Below are positions 25,169 through 35,098 of a stretch of DNA of 64,000 nt, piece by piece; position 1 is the stretch's first letter, and each line of letters starts with the position of its first letter. The translations under genes and the position numbers were made by a program. The DNA comes from Streptomyces dioscori (GTDB taxonomy: Bacteria > Actinomycetota > Actinomycetes > Streptomycetales > Streptomycetaceae): contig NZ_KZ679041.1 of the NCBI RefSeq assembly GCF_003024195.1, positions 124,001 to 188,000 of the forward strand, given 5' to 3'. Under the pieces are notes generated by a model that saw only the letters and a program-made list of their open reading frames with translations, did no database searches and was not told the origin of the DNA.

Positions 25169-27887
25169 CGAGCCGCGCTGGTGGCAGCCTGTCATCGGCG
25201 CCTCCCCCGACGAGGGGCTTGCCTTGGAGGCGGCTGCCGGGCAGCACCAGCGCTTCGCGGAGCTCGACGCGCTCGCGGGCCGGCTGCTGGCCGCCGCACT
25301 GAGAGGCCAGCGAGTGGCCTCGGTGATCAGAGGCCAAGGACCACAGGCTGTGGACAGTGTTGAAGTGCTTGGGCTCAGCGGGTCGGAGAAGGCCTGGTGC
25401 GCTGAGAAGTTCGGAGTGCGGGAGCAACAGCAACGCGGTGCGTGGTACCTGCCGCAGAAGCTCTCCGTGAAGGCAGGAGCAGTCAACCTGCCGCATCTGC
25501 TGCGTGAACACCCCGCTCACGTGGTGACGTTGGCCACCGATGACACCGCCCGGGTCAGCGTTGTGGAGGGCGCGGACGCGGTACTGCTGTGGGCGCTGCT
25601 GGTGCCGTTGTTCGAGACGTTGTTGGAGCCGGTCCGGGTGCGGGCAACGGGACCGGCCGGGACCGTCGAAGACCAACAGAAGCAGTGGGCCGGTGTCGAG
25701 GAACGCTACCGTCTGCTGGGCTTGGGCCGGGATGCGCTCGAGGAGTTCCGCTTCGGTGGCGGCTGGCACCGGCTGGATCGGCGCGGGCAGCAACGCGCCC
25801 GCCTCCGGCTCCTGGACACCCTCACCGCCACTGATTCTCTGCAGCTCGTTACCCGTCACCGCATCCAGCAGACGCAGGCCCTGATGGCCGGCTTCGCCAA
25901 GAAGGCCAAGGCCGGTACCGCTCTGGCCAGGCGGGTCCTGACTCGGGCGCTGCAGCCGGTGGTCTCCGGCTACTTCGCCGGCGACTGGCTGACCGTACTG
26001 GACTACCTGCAGGCGCCACCGCACTCGGACGAGGAAGTCGTCACCGCGCTGCCTGAGCCGCGCTTGTACGTGGGGATGTCTGCCCAGGCAGCCGGCATGG
26101 CCGCCGAGGCGGGCATCCCGGAGGACGAAATCCATGCCATGCTTGCGGCCTTCCTCGGTGGCCCGACCTCCCTTTCCCCCGTCGAAGAACGTGCTGCAGC
26201 CCTGCGCGACTGGTGGACAGCCTTCGACCACACGCATGCTGTCCAAAGACCCGGCATGCGGCCGCTGTGGGGACTCGTCGACAACGAGCTCATGTCCTTC
26301 GCCTGGCAGGACGACCAGGGAATCACCCAGCAGCTGTACCGGCAGGTGCTGCCCGCCTCCAGCAACGAGCAGGTGGACCGCCTCTGGCAGTCGGTGACGC
26401 TGCAGCGCCACCCAGGCACCATCGTCAGCAACCCCCGGCCCCACCAGCTGATGGCCCAAACGCTCGGCCCCGCCTTGGAGTTCTGGCACGGTGTCGCGCT
26501 GACCGCCTGGTTCGTGTGCGAAGGCCCCTACTCCCGCGCCACTCTGTCTGGTGTGGCCGATTACTACAGCCGTCCCCTCGATGCGCTGCGTGCCGCTGGC
26601 TGTCCTGTCTCGCCGGATCTGTTCGAGGAACTGCGCATTGCTGAGCGGCATTTGGGACCGGAGGAGGAGATCGTCCGGGAGCGCAGGGAGCTACCGGTGG
26701 ACACCGAGATCGGTTCCTTCGCTCTGACGATGAGTCACAGCAGCGGCAGCCGCCGCGAAGGGTTCGAGCGGGTGCGTGACATCGTCACCCGCCATCGCCG
26801 TGGCTGGGCGGAGCAGTATCTCGACGCCTACCTGAAGGGGCGGTGGCGCGCCGCGTTGGAAGACGTTGCCCGTGCCCATCACCGGTTCGTGGCCGCGAAG
26901 GGCAAGCCACCTACCTTGATCCAGTTCGCCCAATTCGCCACCAGCGCGGCCAACCAATGGACCGGCGGTGACCTCGGCGCCCTGTACACCGCGATCGGCG
27001 AGCCCGCTGCCGCCCAGCAACAGCGTCCGGCTCGTCTGCTTACGAGTGACGGCCACGTCTTCGCCGAGCGCGTCTACACCGCGCTCGGCGGCGCCGCCGT
27101 AGACAACGACCTCCGCATGAATCAGCCCGAAGAAGCCCAACGGCAGTGGCAGCTCAGCCGCCTGGCCGAGGAAAGCCTGCACTATGTGCAGCTCTACGAG
27201 GCCCTCGGACATCCGCCGACACCTAAACAGTTCGGCGCCCACCGCCTGGCCTGGCCCTGGCCCGGCGAAGAAGCTCAAGGCTGGCCCCTCTTCCAGGACA
27301 CCCTCGCCGCGCTGACCGGTACCAGCCGACCCGCAGAGGCATCCGACGCGGATGCGGTCAAGGCTGCCCCAGAGTCTCAGCGCGAGGCCGGGAACGTGCT
27401 GGGCAAGGGCGCTAATGCCCATCTCTCATCCGAGCGGGTAATGGTGCGCGTCACCGCCACCGGTACGCCCGTTGATGTCTCCGCCGTCCTACTCACCCGC
27501 CACGGCAAGGTCCGCAGCGACCAGGACCTCGTCTTCTATAACCATCCCCACCACGACGGAGTCCGCACGGATGGCGACATCGTCACCGTGGAGCTGCCCG
27601 AGATTCCCGACGACATCCACACCGTGGCAGTCATCGCCAGCATCGACCTCGAATCCCAGCCCGTAGCTGTCTTCGACCAGCACTCCACATGGCGCGCGGA
27701 CATCACCCAACCCTCCGGTGAAAGATTGTCCTTTGAGCCAGCTCCCTTCGTTTCGCGCGAGACCGTCGCTATCGCTGTGGAGGTCTATCGACTTTATTCG
27801 GGCTGGAAGGTGCGTGCTGTCGGCCAGGGCTACGACACCGGGCTGGCGGGCCTGGCCGCGGACTACGGCATCAACGTCGATTCCTAG
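25158..27887 (+). CDS. Large novel protein with C-terminal TerD domain
   Basis: 909 residues from GTG 25158, overlapping the helicase stop. Residues 1 to about 740 are a long, mostly helical region I cannot assign. Residues about 760-905 are a TerD domain: VDVSAVLLTRHGKVRSDQDL, FYNHPHHDGV, the IPDDIHTVAVIASID strand, RETVAIAVEVYRLYSGWKVR, and GQGYDTGLAGLAADYGI. TerD domains bind calcium and belong to the tellurite and stress-associated Ter systems; the Asp positions for metal binding are present. A TerD domain at the end of a large protein translationally coupled to a nuclease-helicase is unusual. It may sense or anchor the helicase complex. Confidence 0.78.
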   Translation: MASDEPRWWQPVIGASPDEGLALEAAAGQHQRFAELDALAGRLLAAALRGQRVASVIRGQGPQAVDSVEVLGLSGSEKAWCAEKFGVREQQQRGAWYLPQKLSVKAGAVNLPHLLREHPAHVVTLATDDTARVSVVEGADAVLLWALLVPLFETLLEPVRVRATGPAGTVEDQQKQWAGVEERYRLLGLGRDALEEFRFGGGWHRLDRRGQQRARLRLLDTLTATDSLQLVTRHRIQQTQALMAGFAKKAKAGTALARRVLTRALQPVVSGYFAGDWLTVLDYLQAPPHSDEEVVTALPEPRLYVGMSAQAAGMAAEAGIPEDEIHAMLAAFLGGPTSLSPVEERAAALRDWWTAFDHTHAVQRPGMRPLWGLVDNELMSFAWQDDQGITQQLYRQVLPASSNEQVDRLWQSVTLQRHPGTIVSNPRPHQLMAQTLGPALEFWHGVALTAWFVCEGPYSRATLSGVADYYSRPLDALRAAGCPVSPDLFEELRIAERHLGPEEEIVRERRELPVDTEIGSFALTMSHSSGSRREGFERVRDIVTRHRRGWAEQYLDAYLKGRWRAALEDVARAHHRFVAAKGKPPTLIQFAQFATSAANQWTGGDLGALYTAIGEPAAAQQQRPARLLTSDGHVFAERVYTALGGAAVDNDLRMNQPEEAQRQWQLSRLAEESLHYVQLYEALGHPPTPKQFGAHRLAWPWPGEEAQGWPLFQDTLAALTGTSRPAEASDADAVKAAPESQREAGNVLGKGANAHLSSERVMVRVTATGTPVDVSAVLLTRHGKVRSDQDLVFYNHPHHDGVRTDGDIVTVELPEIPDDIHTVAVIASIDLESQPVAVFDQHSTWRADITQPSGERLSFEPAPFVSRETVAIAVEVYRLYSGWKVRAVGQGYDTGLAGLAADYGINVDS

Positions 27888-27896
27888 TGCCGTTTG

Positions 27897-28035
27897 TCAA
27901 GCCGCTCGGGCCATCGGCGGTGTGAGCTCATAGCATCGTCTGTCGCGCAGGAGAGCCCAGAGAACGTTGACCCTGGCGGCGGGAGAACGCCATGACGGCC
28001 TGGGTGTGGCGTTTGCCTTTGGCGCGTTGTGACCG
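27897..28035 (-). pseudogene. IS110-family transposase, C-terminal remnant
   Basis: The minus strand ends ARVNVLWALLRDRRCYELTP and stops at 27897. Just before it another frame gives SQRAKGKRHTQAVMAFSRRQ. This is the usual end of IS110-type transposases, with a frameshift near 27980. Everything upstream has been replaced by the zinc-ribbon/GIY-YIG gene. It shows past IS activity directly behind the TerD gene. Confidence 0.72.
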
Positions 28036-28042
28036 CTGATGG

Positions 28043-30376
28043 TTACTGAGCCGGGCCTTGGGAGCACGTGCCGCAGGCGGTACGGCCTCCTCTGATGCTG
28101 GTCAGGGTGAGTGTGATGTCCGTGCTGCACCTGCAACGGCAGCGCCACCGGTCGGTGGTCTTCCCCGGATAGGGCTCCAACGGCTCGAACCCGGCGGCGC
28201 GTGCCTCCGTGGCGGCTGCCGCCGGATCGGTTCGGCCGCCGGATCGGGGGCACTTCTTGCAGCCGGTGGTGCCCGACCGGATGGAGGACAGGCGCGTCGT
28301 GACTTCGTTTCCACAGGAACAGCGGCAGCGCCAATGGTCCGTGGTGCGGCCGGGGTACGGCTCCAGCGGCTCGAACCCGGCAGCTCGCACCTCGGCGGAC
28401 GCCCGCTCGTCGGTGGCCGAGTTGAGGGCACAGAACCGGCAGCCCTTCGAACCACTGTTGACGTTGGAGTAGGTGGGGCTGGTTTCGCGACCGCACGTGG
28501 TGCAGCGGCACCGCCACGGCGTTGCGCTGCCCGGGTAGGGTTCCAGCGGTTCGAGTCCGGCAGCGCGCATGGTTTCGCCCGCCTTCGGCGCGTTCGCGGC
28601 GGCGCGTTTCGCCTGGGTCTCCTTCGCCCGGCAGACGCGACAGCGCTGGCCCGCATTACGGACGGCATTGAAGGTCGGACGTCCCTCGTGCCCGCAGGTC
28701 ATGCAGCGCGAGGGCCAAGTCGCGTTGGTGCGGCCGGGATACGGAACGAGTGGCTCGTATCCGCAGGCCCGCATTTCGGCGGCTGCGGCCGCCGCGTCGA
28801 TGAGGACCGCGGTACGGGGTCGGTCGCCGACTCGGGGTGCATAGGGTTCCGTGGCGTTCCGAGTTTCCTCGTCGACCATGGCCCAGACCTCGGCCGCCGT
28901 GACGCGGGCCGCGGAGCAGGTCTCGGTCCAGCCATTCGGCATGACGTCGCTCGTGAGGAAGGGAATGAGCCCGGCCTGTCGCAGGCGGCCCAGCACGGCC
29001 TGCTCGACGTCGTAGGCAGCCGCGCCGGTGGCGTATTCACGGGCCTGATGCAGCTGCCAGCCCTGCCGTTCGTGTTGGATGAGGCGAGAGGTATAGCCGG
29101 TGCAGGCCCCGATACCGATCTTGACGGCTTGCCACTCCCGGTGGGTGATCACGTAGACCTTCGACGGTCCTGCCAGGTCGATGCCGTGGGTGGCACAGAA
29201 CTTGCATCCGCCACCAGTACGGATCTTCATGAGGGTCGGGGAGACCTCGTTGCCGCAGGTCGTGCAGCGGCAGCGCCACGCAGTCACCGAGGTGGCATAG
29301 GGTTCCAGCGGCTCCAGTCCGGCGGCACGCATGGCGACCACCGCGATGTCCGGGTCGGTCTTTCTGCCCGCTGCCGCTTTCACATCCGCGCAGTGTCGGC
29401 AGCCTCCCTGACCCGCCAGAATGCCGCCCAGACTCGGTGATGTCTCACGCCCGCAGCCGTTGCAGCGACACCGCCACGCCTTGCCACGACGCCCCGCGTA
29501 CGGTTCGAGCGGTTCCAGGCCAGCGACGCGCATGAGAGCCTCGGCTTCGTCCGCAGGCCAGCGGCGTCGGCCACCCGGTGAGGGAGGACAGTACGGGCAA
29601 GCCCGAAGGCTACGCCTGAGGTTGCTCAACCTGATCTGGACGTCTCGGCCGCACGCGAGGTGGCGGCAACGCCACAGGCCGCTCGGTCCCGGGTATGACT
29701 CCAGCGGCTCCAGGTCAAAATCCTTCGCCTTGACTGCGGCTTGGCCGCCGTCCGTGCGGGGCAGTTCGCGGCGACGCGACCATGCCCGGCTGATGCCCTG
29801 CCCGGCGTTCTTGCGCCCGCACGGGCCGCAACCTCCTTGTCCGCCCTTGACCGACCCATGAGTAGGTGTCCCGATCGTGCCGCATGTTGTGCAGCGGCAT
29901 CGCCAGGGGACGTCGGTTCCGGGATAGGGGGCCAACGGTTCCAGACCCGCCGACCTCATGAGCGCGGCGGCTTGGTCCGGATCGAGCGGCGCGTTCGGCG
30001 CGCACCATCGGCACGGTCCCCCTCCGCGTTTGATGTGCGAGTAGCGCGGCTTGACCTCCCGACCGCACGCCACGTGCCGGCAGCGCCAAGGGGCTGTCGC
30101 CCCGGGATATGGCTCTAGCGGTTCCAGGCCGGCCGAGCGCATCAACTCCACCGCCTCCTCCGGAGGAATCGGAGCCGTGCCTGAGCAGTACCGGCAGCCA
30201 CCCTGCCGGCCTGCGGCAATGTTGCCCAGCCGCGGTGACACTTCTCTCCCGCACGCTTCATGGCGGCAGCGCCAGGGCTTATCACTTCCTGGATAGGGCT
30301 CCAGCGGTTCGAGCCCGGCATCCCGCATGATCAGCACCGGATCGCGTGGATCCTTCCGCGGACGTCCCGTCGCCAC
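28043..30376 (-). CDS. Ten zinc-ribbon repeats around a central GIY-YIG nuclease domain
   Basis: 777 residues from GTG 30376, chosen because AAGGAGG lies four bases before it; the frame is open further upstream. Ten repeats of about 60-75 residues share the pattern AGLEPLEPYPG, WRCRC, CG, then GC(R/K)xC. Each carries a four-cysteine (occasionally histidine-substituted) zinc-ribbon signature. Six repeats come first; then residues about 400-510 form a GIY-YIG/T5orf172-like nuclease (KVYVITHREWQAVKIGIGAC, RLIQHERQGWQ, and YDVEQAVL with the likely catalytic Glu). Four more repeats follow. The ribbons should bind nucleic acid and position the nuclease. The gene is convergent with the TerD operon and 748 bases from the Gabija-like pair. 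I know no named family with this layout. Confidence 0.8.
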   Translation of the reverse strand: MATGRPRKDPRDPVLIMRDAGLEPLEPYPGSDKPWRCRHEACGREVSPRLGNIAAGRQGGCRYCSGTAPIPPEEAVELMRSAGLEPLEPYPGATAPWRCRHVACGREVKPRYSHIKRGGGPCRWCAPNAPLDPDQAAALMRSAGLEPLAPYPGTDVPWRCRCTTCGTIGTPTHGSVKGGQGGCGPCGRKNAGQGISRAWSRRRELPRTDGGQAAVKAKDFDLEPLESYPGPSGLWRCRHLACGRDVQIRLSNLRRSLRACPYCPPSPGGRRRWPADEAEALMRVAGLEPLEPYAGRRGKAWRCRCNGCGRETSPSLGGILAGQGGCRHCADVKAAAGRKTDPDIAVVAMRAAGLEPLEPYATSVTAWRCRCTTCGNEVSPTLMKIRTGGGCKFCATHGIDLAGPSKVYVITHREWQAVKIGIGACTGYTSRLIQHERQGWQLHQAREYATGAAAYDVEQAVLGRLRQAGLIPFLTSDVMPNGWTETCSAARVTAAEVWAMVDEETRNATEPYAPRVGDRPRTAVLIDAAAAAAEMRACGYEPLVPYPGRTNATWPSRCMTCGHEGRPTFNAVRNAGQRCRVCRAKETQAKRAAANAPKAGETMRAAGLEPLEPYPGSATPWRCRCTTCGRETSPTYSNVNSGSKGCRFCALNSATDERASAEVRAAGFEPLEPYPGRTTDHWRCRCSCGNEVTTRLSSIRSGTTGCKKCPRSGGRTDPAAAATEARAAGFEPLEPYPGKTTDRWRCRCRCSTDITLTLTSIRGGRTACGTCSQGPAQ

Positions 30377-31124
30377 CCGGCCTCCTTCTGAAGTGCCCGC
30401 TTCCGGGGTGAGGATCGCACGCGGCACTGACAACGGCTTCGTTCACGTCAGGAGATTGGGGCGGGCTTTCTCGCGGCGACTTCCTTGCCCGGACCTTCAG
30501 GGCTGTCCTCTTCGTGGTACCCAGCGAAGCGGAACGTCTCACGCAAGGCTCACAGAGAGGGGTGGACCGGGACAGTGCTGGACAGGCGTGGCCCGTCGGA
30601 GCATGTGGGCCTCGGTGCGGCGACGCACCTACTGGTAGGTGCCGCCGTGGCGTCGGCGTACGACGACATCATGCATGGCATGGGCCCTCTCCCTCACGAC
30701 CGCCTTCCCCGCAGCCTCTTCGGCGACGTCGGACAGGTCGAAGCGCTGAACCAGGTCCTCAAGGAATCGACGGGACTGGACATGGGCTGGCATCGGACCT
30801 GATGCGGCCCCTTTCACTGCTCCTGGCACAACGCCTTCGCTGAGCACCGGTCACGCCTTGCGCCTTCTACATGGCCATTCCTCACCTGGCCTATGACGTG
30901 GTGGCTGCATGGGTGCCGTATCCCGAACATTCGGGAGTGAATTCAGATCGATAGGCGACCGAAGGTGAATCAAGTGTGACCGCTGTGCATTTAGAGAATT
31001 ATGGTGACAAGATACGGCCTCAGATCCTGAGGGGATGACGGCACCTCATGGGGCTTGTGGCTTCCATTGCTGTGTGTTCCCGCCGGATGTCCCAGGGTGT
31101 GTACGAGCGCAGCGAGGAGTCGCG
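30377..31124. other. Intergenic region with possible gene fragment and AT-rich promoter
   Basis: A plus-strand frame at about 30620-30802 has coding-like third positions and ends RSLFGDVGQVEALNQVLKES; it lacks a start and may be the end of a lost gene. Positions 30930-31020 are AT-rich and probably hold the promoter of the nuclease-helicase pair. Confidence 0.4.
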
Positions 31125-33287
31125 ATGACCCAGCCCAGTGATCCGCGTGTCATCCCAGGCCCGCGACACGGCTCCGCCGAACCATACGGGACCGTAGTCC
31201 CGGTGCCGCCTTGGCTCACCAAGGCGGTCATCCGCAACTTCCGGCTGCTCCGCAGAACCGAGCTTTCCTTCACGGACAAGGTGACATTGTGCGTCGGCCG
31301 CAACAACACGGGAAAGACCTCGCTGGCGAAACTGTTCGAATTCTTCGTGGCGAGGAAGAAGGCTGCGCTGCGCATTGAGGACTTCTCCGCCGACTGCTAC
31401 GAGGAGTTCCTTGCCGCTCATCGCCTCTTTGCCTCGGGTGAGGCGGAGCAGGCGCGCGACACGGTTCCGGCAGTCACCCTCACCCTCCATATCTCCTACG
31501 ACAAGGACTGCGGCCAGTACGGACCCCTGGCCCCCTTCGTGGTCGACCTCGACCCCGACTGCTCCGAGGTCGTGATCAGGTTCGCCTTCGCGTTGGGGGA
31601 CGGCGCCTTGAAGGAGTTCTTCGGGGGCGTGCCGGTGGGGCTGGATGCCACGGCCACGCTTGAGCAGCTGGGCAGAGGCATCCCGAAGCACTTCGAGATG
31701 TCGGTGATGGCAGTGGATCCGACCGATGAGGCGAACGTCCGGCCGGTCGACCTCGCCGACGTGCGCACCCTGGTGAGGGTGGACTTCGTCGAAGCGCAGC
31801 GAGGGCTGGACGACGAGAGCGACGGGCATGCCGCACCAATCGGAGCGGTCTTCGAGCAATTGCTGACCGCGGCGGAGAAGAGCCAGAACGCGACGTGGCT
31901 GGAGGAGCTCGCCGCGACCATCGACGAGACACTCGTAGGCACCTCCGGCAGTCTCGACAGCAGCCTCCAGAAGGTCCGTGAACGGGTGGCGCCGACGTTG
32001 AAGGCATTCGGCTATCCGGGTCTGGGCAACCAGGAGTTCGTCACGGCCGCCAGGCTGGACTCCAAGAGGCTGCTCAGGAACTTCGCACGCATTCACTATC
32101 CGGGAGTGGCCGGTGTTCGGTTCCCGGAGTCGTATAGCGGCCTCGGTACGCGGAACCTGGTGATGATTTTGCTCAGGCTCTTCACCTGCTACCGCGACCA
32201 CACGGCGACCTCTCCGGAGTCGGGGATCCATCTCGTCTTCCTGGAGGAACCGGAAGCCCATCTGCACCCGCAGATGCAGGAGGCGTTCATCCAGCGACTC
32301 ACGCACTCCGTCAATCTGTTCCCCCAGATCGACTCGCAGATGAGAGCGACGATGCCCGGGCAACAGGGAGCGGTCGAGGAGAATAGCCCCGCAACCGACA
32401 GCAGCCCCCGGTGGAACGCTCAGTTCGTGGTGACCACCCACTCGGCACACGTGGCCAACCGGGGACACTTCTCCGACATCCGGTACTTCCGCAAGGAGGA
32501 GGACACCGTGGAGAGCGGAAGCGAGCCGGGGCCGGCCCGCACTGTCATCAAGGACCTGTCCCAGGTGACCGGCGACGAGAGGTTCCTCCGCAAGTACCTG
32601 AGCCTCACGCGGGCCGACCTCTACTTCGCGGACAAGGCCATCCTCGTCGAGGGCGCCAGCGAGCGTATCTTCGTCCCGGCTGCGGAGGAGAAGCTCGCGG
32701 CGGAGAAGCCCGGCCAGATGCCCCAGCACCAGTACGTGACCTTGATGGAGGTCGGCGGGGCGCATGCCCACAGGTTCTATCCGCTTCTCAAGGCCCTCGG
32801 GATCCCGGCCCTGATCATCACGGATCTTGATCCCGTCGACAACAGGAAGCCCAAGAACCGCAAATGCCTGGTGTCCGAATCCGGACGTACGTCCAACCAG
32901 TCCATCAGAGCGTGGTCCCCCGAGATGGCCGACATCACGGTGGCTGAGCTGCTGCAACGGGCCGAGACGGACCCGCCGATCGCCGGCGGCAGCATGTGCC
33001 TCGCCTACCAGGTGCCGGAGGAGCCCGGCGGTCCGTGCGGCCGCACCTTCGAGGATGCCTTCGCGCTGGCCAACCGGGCTCTGTTCGGTATCCCCACGGG
33101 CGCCTCCACCGCCGAGGAACTGGAACAACAGGCACGTAGCAGCGTGGAGACCAAGCGCAGCAAGGTCGACTTCGCCCTCGACCACGTCCTCGGAGACCAC
33201 GACTGGCAGGTCCCGAAGTACATCAGGCGCGGCCTCGAGTGGCTCCTGGCACAGGACGGGACAGCGACGAAGGCGGACGTTCAGTGA
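31125..33287 (+). CDS. OLD-family ATPase-TOPRIM nuclease, GajA-like
   Basis: 720 residues from ATG 31125 behind GAGGAG. The N-terminal ABC-type ATPase has the Walker A GRNNTGKT (residues 58-65) and a Walker B LVFLEEPEAHLHPQ with E374/E375. The C-terminal TOPRIM domain has AILVEGASE (E509) and IITDLDP (D567, D569), the metal-binding set of OLD nucleases. GajA of the Gabija antiphage system has this layout and pairs with a UvrD-like helicase, which follows immediately with a four-base overlap. It should nick or cut DNA under nucleotide control. At 720 residues it is longer than the roughly 580 usual for GajA, so it may be a divergent OLD-UvrD pair. Confidence 0.83.
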   Translation: MTQPSDPRVIPGPRHGSAEPYGTVVPVPPWLTKAVIRNFRLLRRTELSFTDKVTLCVGRNNTGKTSLAKLFEFFVARKKAALRIEDFSADCYEEFLAAHRLFASGEAEQARDTVPAVTLTLHISYDKDCGQYGPLAPFVVDLDPDCSEVVIRFAFALGDGALKEFFGGVPVGLDATATLEQLGRGIPKHFEMSVMAVDPTDEANVRPVDLADVRTLVRVDFVEAQRGLDDESDGHAAPIGAVFEQLLTAAEKSQNATWLEELAATIDETLVGTSGSLDSSLQKVRERVAPTLKAFGYPGLGNQEFVTAARLDSKRLLRNFARIHYPGVAGVRFPESYSGLGTRNLVMILLRLFTCYRDHTATSPESGIHLVFLEEPEAHLHPQMQEAFIQRLTHSVNLFPQIDSQMRATMPGQQGAVEENSPATDSSPRWNAQFVVTTHSAHVANRGHFSDIRYFRKEEDTVESGSEPGPARTVIKDLSQVTGDERFLRKYLSLTRADLYFADKAILVEGASERIFVPAAEEKLAAEKPGQMPQHQYVTLMEVGGAHAHRFYPLLKALGIPALIITDLDPVDNRKPKNRKCLVSESGRTSNQSIRAWSPEMADITVAELLQRAETDPPIAGGSMCLAYQVPEEPGGPCGRTFEDAFALANRALFGIPTGASTAEELEQQARSSVETKRSKVDFALDHVLGDHDWQVPKYIRRGLEWLLAQDGTATKADVQ

Positions 33288-35098
33288 CGACCGAGGCGGA
33301 AGATGTCACGCGCACGATCCTGACGGCTCTCCAGGCGGGCCGTCACTTCAAGGTGGAGGCCGGTGCCGGTGCGGGCAAGACCAGCTCACTGATCGAGGCG
33401 CTCCAGAGCATCCTGGCCGACCGCCCCCGTTACCTCCCACGGTCCCACCAGCGCATCGCCTGCGTCACCTACACCAATGTGGCCCGCGACGAGATCATCA
33501 GCCGCACCGACCGCAGCCCGTACGTGTTCGCCGAAACCATCCACGGTTTCCTGTGGCAGCTGCTCTCCCCTTTCCGCAAGCACCTGCTGCGCCACATCGT
33601 CGAGCTGGACCTCATGCAGCCGAAGATGGAGGGCCACACCTCACTGGACGGCTACACCGTCGAGTACAGCACAGGTTTTCAGAAAGTGGACCACGACAGC
33701 CGTCACGTGCAGCTGGGCCACAACGATCTGCCCGTCCTCGCGAGGGCGCTTTTCACCCTTCCCAAGTTCCGGGCCCTGGCTGCCGACCGGTTCCCGATCG
33801 TCTTCGTGGACGAATACCAGGACACCCCCGCCGGACTGGCGGAGGCCATGCTGGGCACGCCGGGCGATGAGGCCACCGCACGCGGCCCCCTCTGCGGCTT
33901 CTTCGGGGACCACTGGCAGCAGATCTACGACAACGCGTGCGGGGCACTCGAGGACGCCCGACCGACACCGGTCTTCAGACGGCGCAATCGGCGCTCGCAG
34001 CGCGCCGTCGTGAACCTCCTGAACACGATGCGTCCCGAACTGACACAGACCACAGCGCTAGGAGCTGGCGAGGGCACCGTCGCCGTCTATCACACCAACG
34101 AATGGGCCGGGGCGAGGCTCACCCACCACCGGAAGGGTCAGCTCGGCTGGGACGCGGCCCACGCGGCCCGGAAATGGGTACTGGACGACGTCCGCGATCG
34201 GTTGTGGAGCACCGGGGCATCCCGTGACGATGCCCAGGCGCGGGCGGAGGAGCCCAGTACGAAGATCCTCATGCTCACGCACGAGACGATCGCTGGCGAA
34301 CTGGGATATCAGAAGCTCCACGGGGCCTTTCGGCGCAACGATTCCTATGTAAGGAAGGAAGACCACGCCATGGCCTTCTTCATGGACACGCTGGAACCGG
34401 CCCTTCTCCACCACCGGAACAAGCGCTACGGCGCGATGTTCGACGCACTCGACCCCCGTGGCCGCCCACCCATCAACTCATCAACTGACAAGCAGGAATG
34501 GATGGCGTTTCTGACGGAACTGGGGGAGGCCCGCAAGACGGGCACGGTCGGCGATGTCCTCGACCTCTGTCTTGAGCAGCAGCTCTTTGACGGCCTGGGG
34601 AAGGTGCGCGAGCGTCACCGGAAGGCCGTGTCACCATCCGGCGCCGACCCGCAGGCTGTGAGCAACGACAAGGCTGAAGCCAGGGCGGCATCGCGGTCGA
34701 AGGAGTACCAACAACTGCGACAGGTGCCGTACGCGGAGTTGCTGGCGTTGAACGAGCACCTCGGCGGCGGCACGCCCTTCGCCACACAACACGGAGTCAA
34801 GGGACTGGAGTTCAACCGAGTCCTCGCCGTGGTCAGCAAGGGACACTCCCGCTTCCAGATCCCCGAGATGCTGGCTAACTTCTCGCGGCGTGACGAACTG
34901 ATGGACAAGGAACTGGAGGCGTTTATCAGGGCACGCAACCTGTTCTACGTGGCATGCTCACGGGCCAGAGAGCACCTGGCCATCCTCTTCACCACGAAAC
35001 TTGAGCCCGCTGCACTGGACACCCTCCGGAAGTGGGTCGGCGAGTCGCGGATCACGTCGCTGCGGTTCGACGGGGACACGGTGGTGCGTGGCGAATGA
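33284..35098 (+). CDS. UvrD/Rep-like SF1 helicase, GajB-like
   Basis: 604 residues from GTG 33284, overlapping the previous stop (GTGA). SF1A motifs: Walker A AGAGAGKT (26-33), Ia RIACVTYTNVARDEI, Walker B FVDEYQDTP, motif V HGVKGLEFNRVLAV and motif VI LFYVACSRAREHLAILF. GajB proteins are UvrD-like with this arrangement and partner with GajA. The fully conserved ATPase motifs suggest activity. The coupled pair is the clearest known-type defence system in the window. Confidence 0.85.
   Translation: MTTEAEDVTRTILTALQAGRHFKVEAGAGAGKTSSLIEALQSILADRPRYLPRSHQRIACVTYTNVARDEIISRTDRSPYVFAETIHGFLWQLLSPFRKHLLRHIVELDLMQPKMEGHTSLDGYTVEYSTGFQKVDHDSRHVQLGHNDLPVLARALFTLPKFRALAADRFPIVFVDEYQDTPAGLAEAMLGTPGDEATARGPLCGFFGDHWQQIYDNACGALEDARPTPVFRRRNRRSQRAVVNLLNTMRPELTQTTALGAGEGTVAVYHTNEWAGARLTHHRKGQLGWDAAHAARKWVLDDVRDRLWSTGASRDDAQARAEEPSTKILMLTHETIAGELGYQKLHGAFRRNDSYVRKEDHAMAFFMDTLEPALLHHRNKRYGAMFDALDPRGRPPINSSTDKQEWMAFLTELGEARKTGTVGDVLDLCLEQQLFDGLGKVRERHRKAVSPSGADPQAVSNDKAEARAASRSKEYQQLRQVPYAELLALNEHLGGGTPFATQHGVKGLEFNRVLAVVSKGHSRFQIPEMLANFSRRDELMDKELEAFIRARNLFYVACSRAREHLAILFTTKLEPAALDTLRKWVGESRITSLRFDGDTVVRGE

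Noticed and set aside
23099..27887. DISARM, Hachiman or Zorya assignment for the helicase operon
   Set aside because: The partner genes of those systems are absent, and the DUF559 head and TerD tail do not match them.
28058..29440. Plus-strand open frame (460 residues)
   Set aside because: Antisense to the zinc-ribbon/GIY-YIG gene, which has ten conserved cysteine repeats; the plus frame only mirrors them.
28043..30376. Possible CRISPR or DNA satellite because of regular repeats
   Set aside because: The repeat unit is about 180-220 bases, diverged at DNA level and conserved as protein motifs, so it is a protein repeat and not a CRISPR array.
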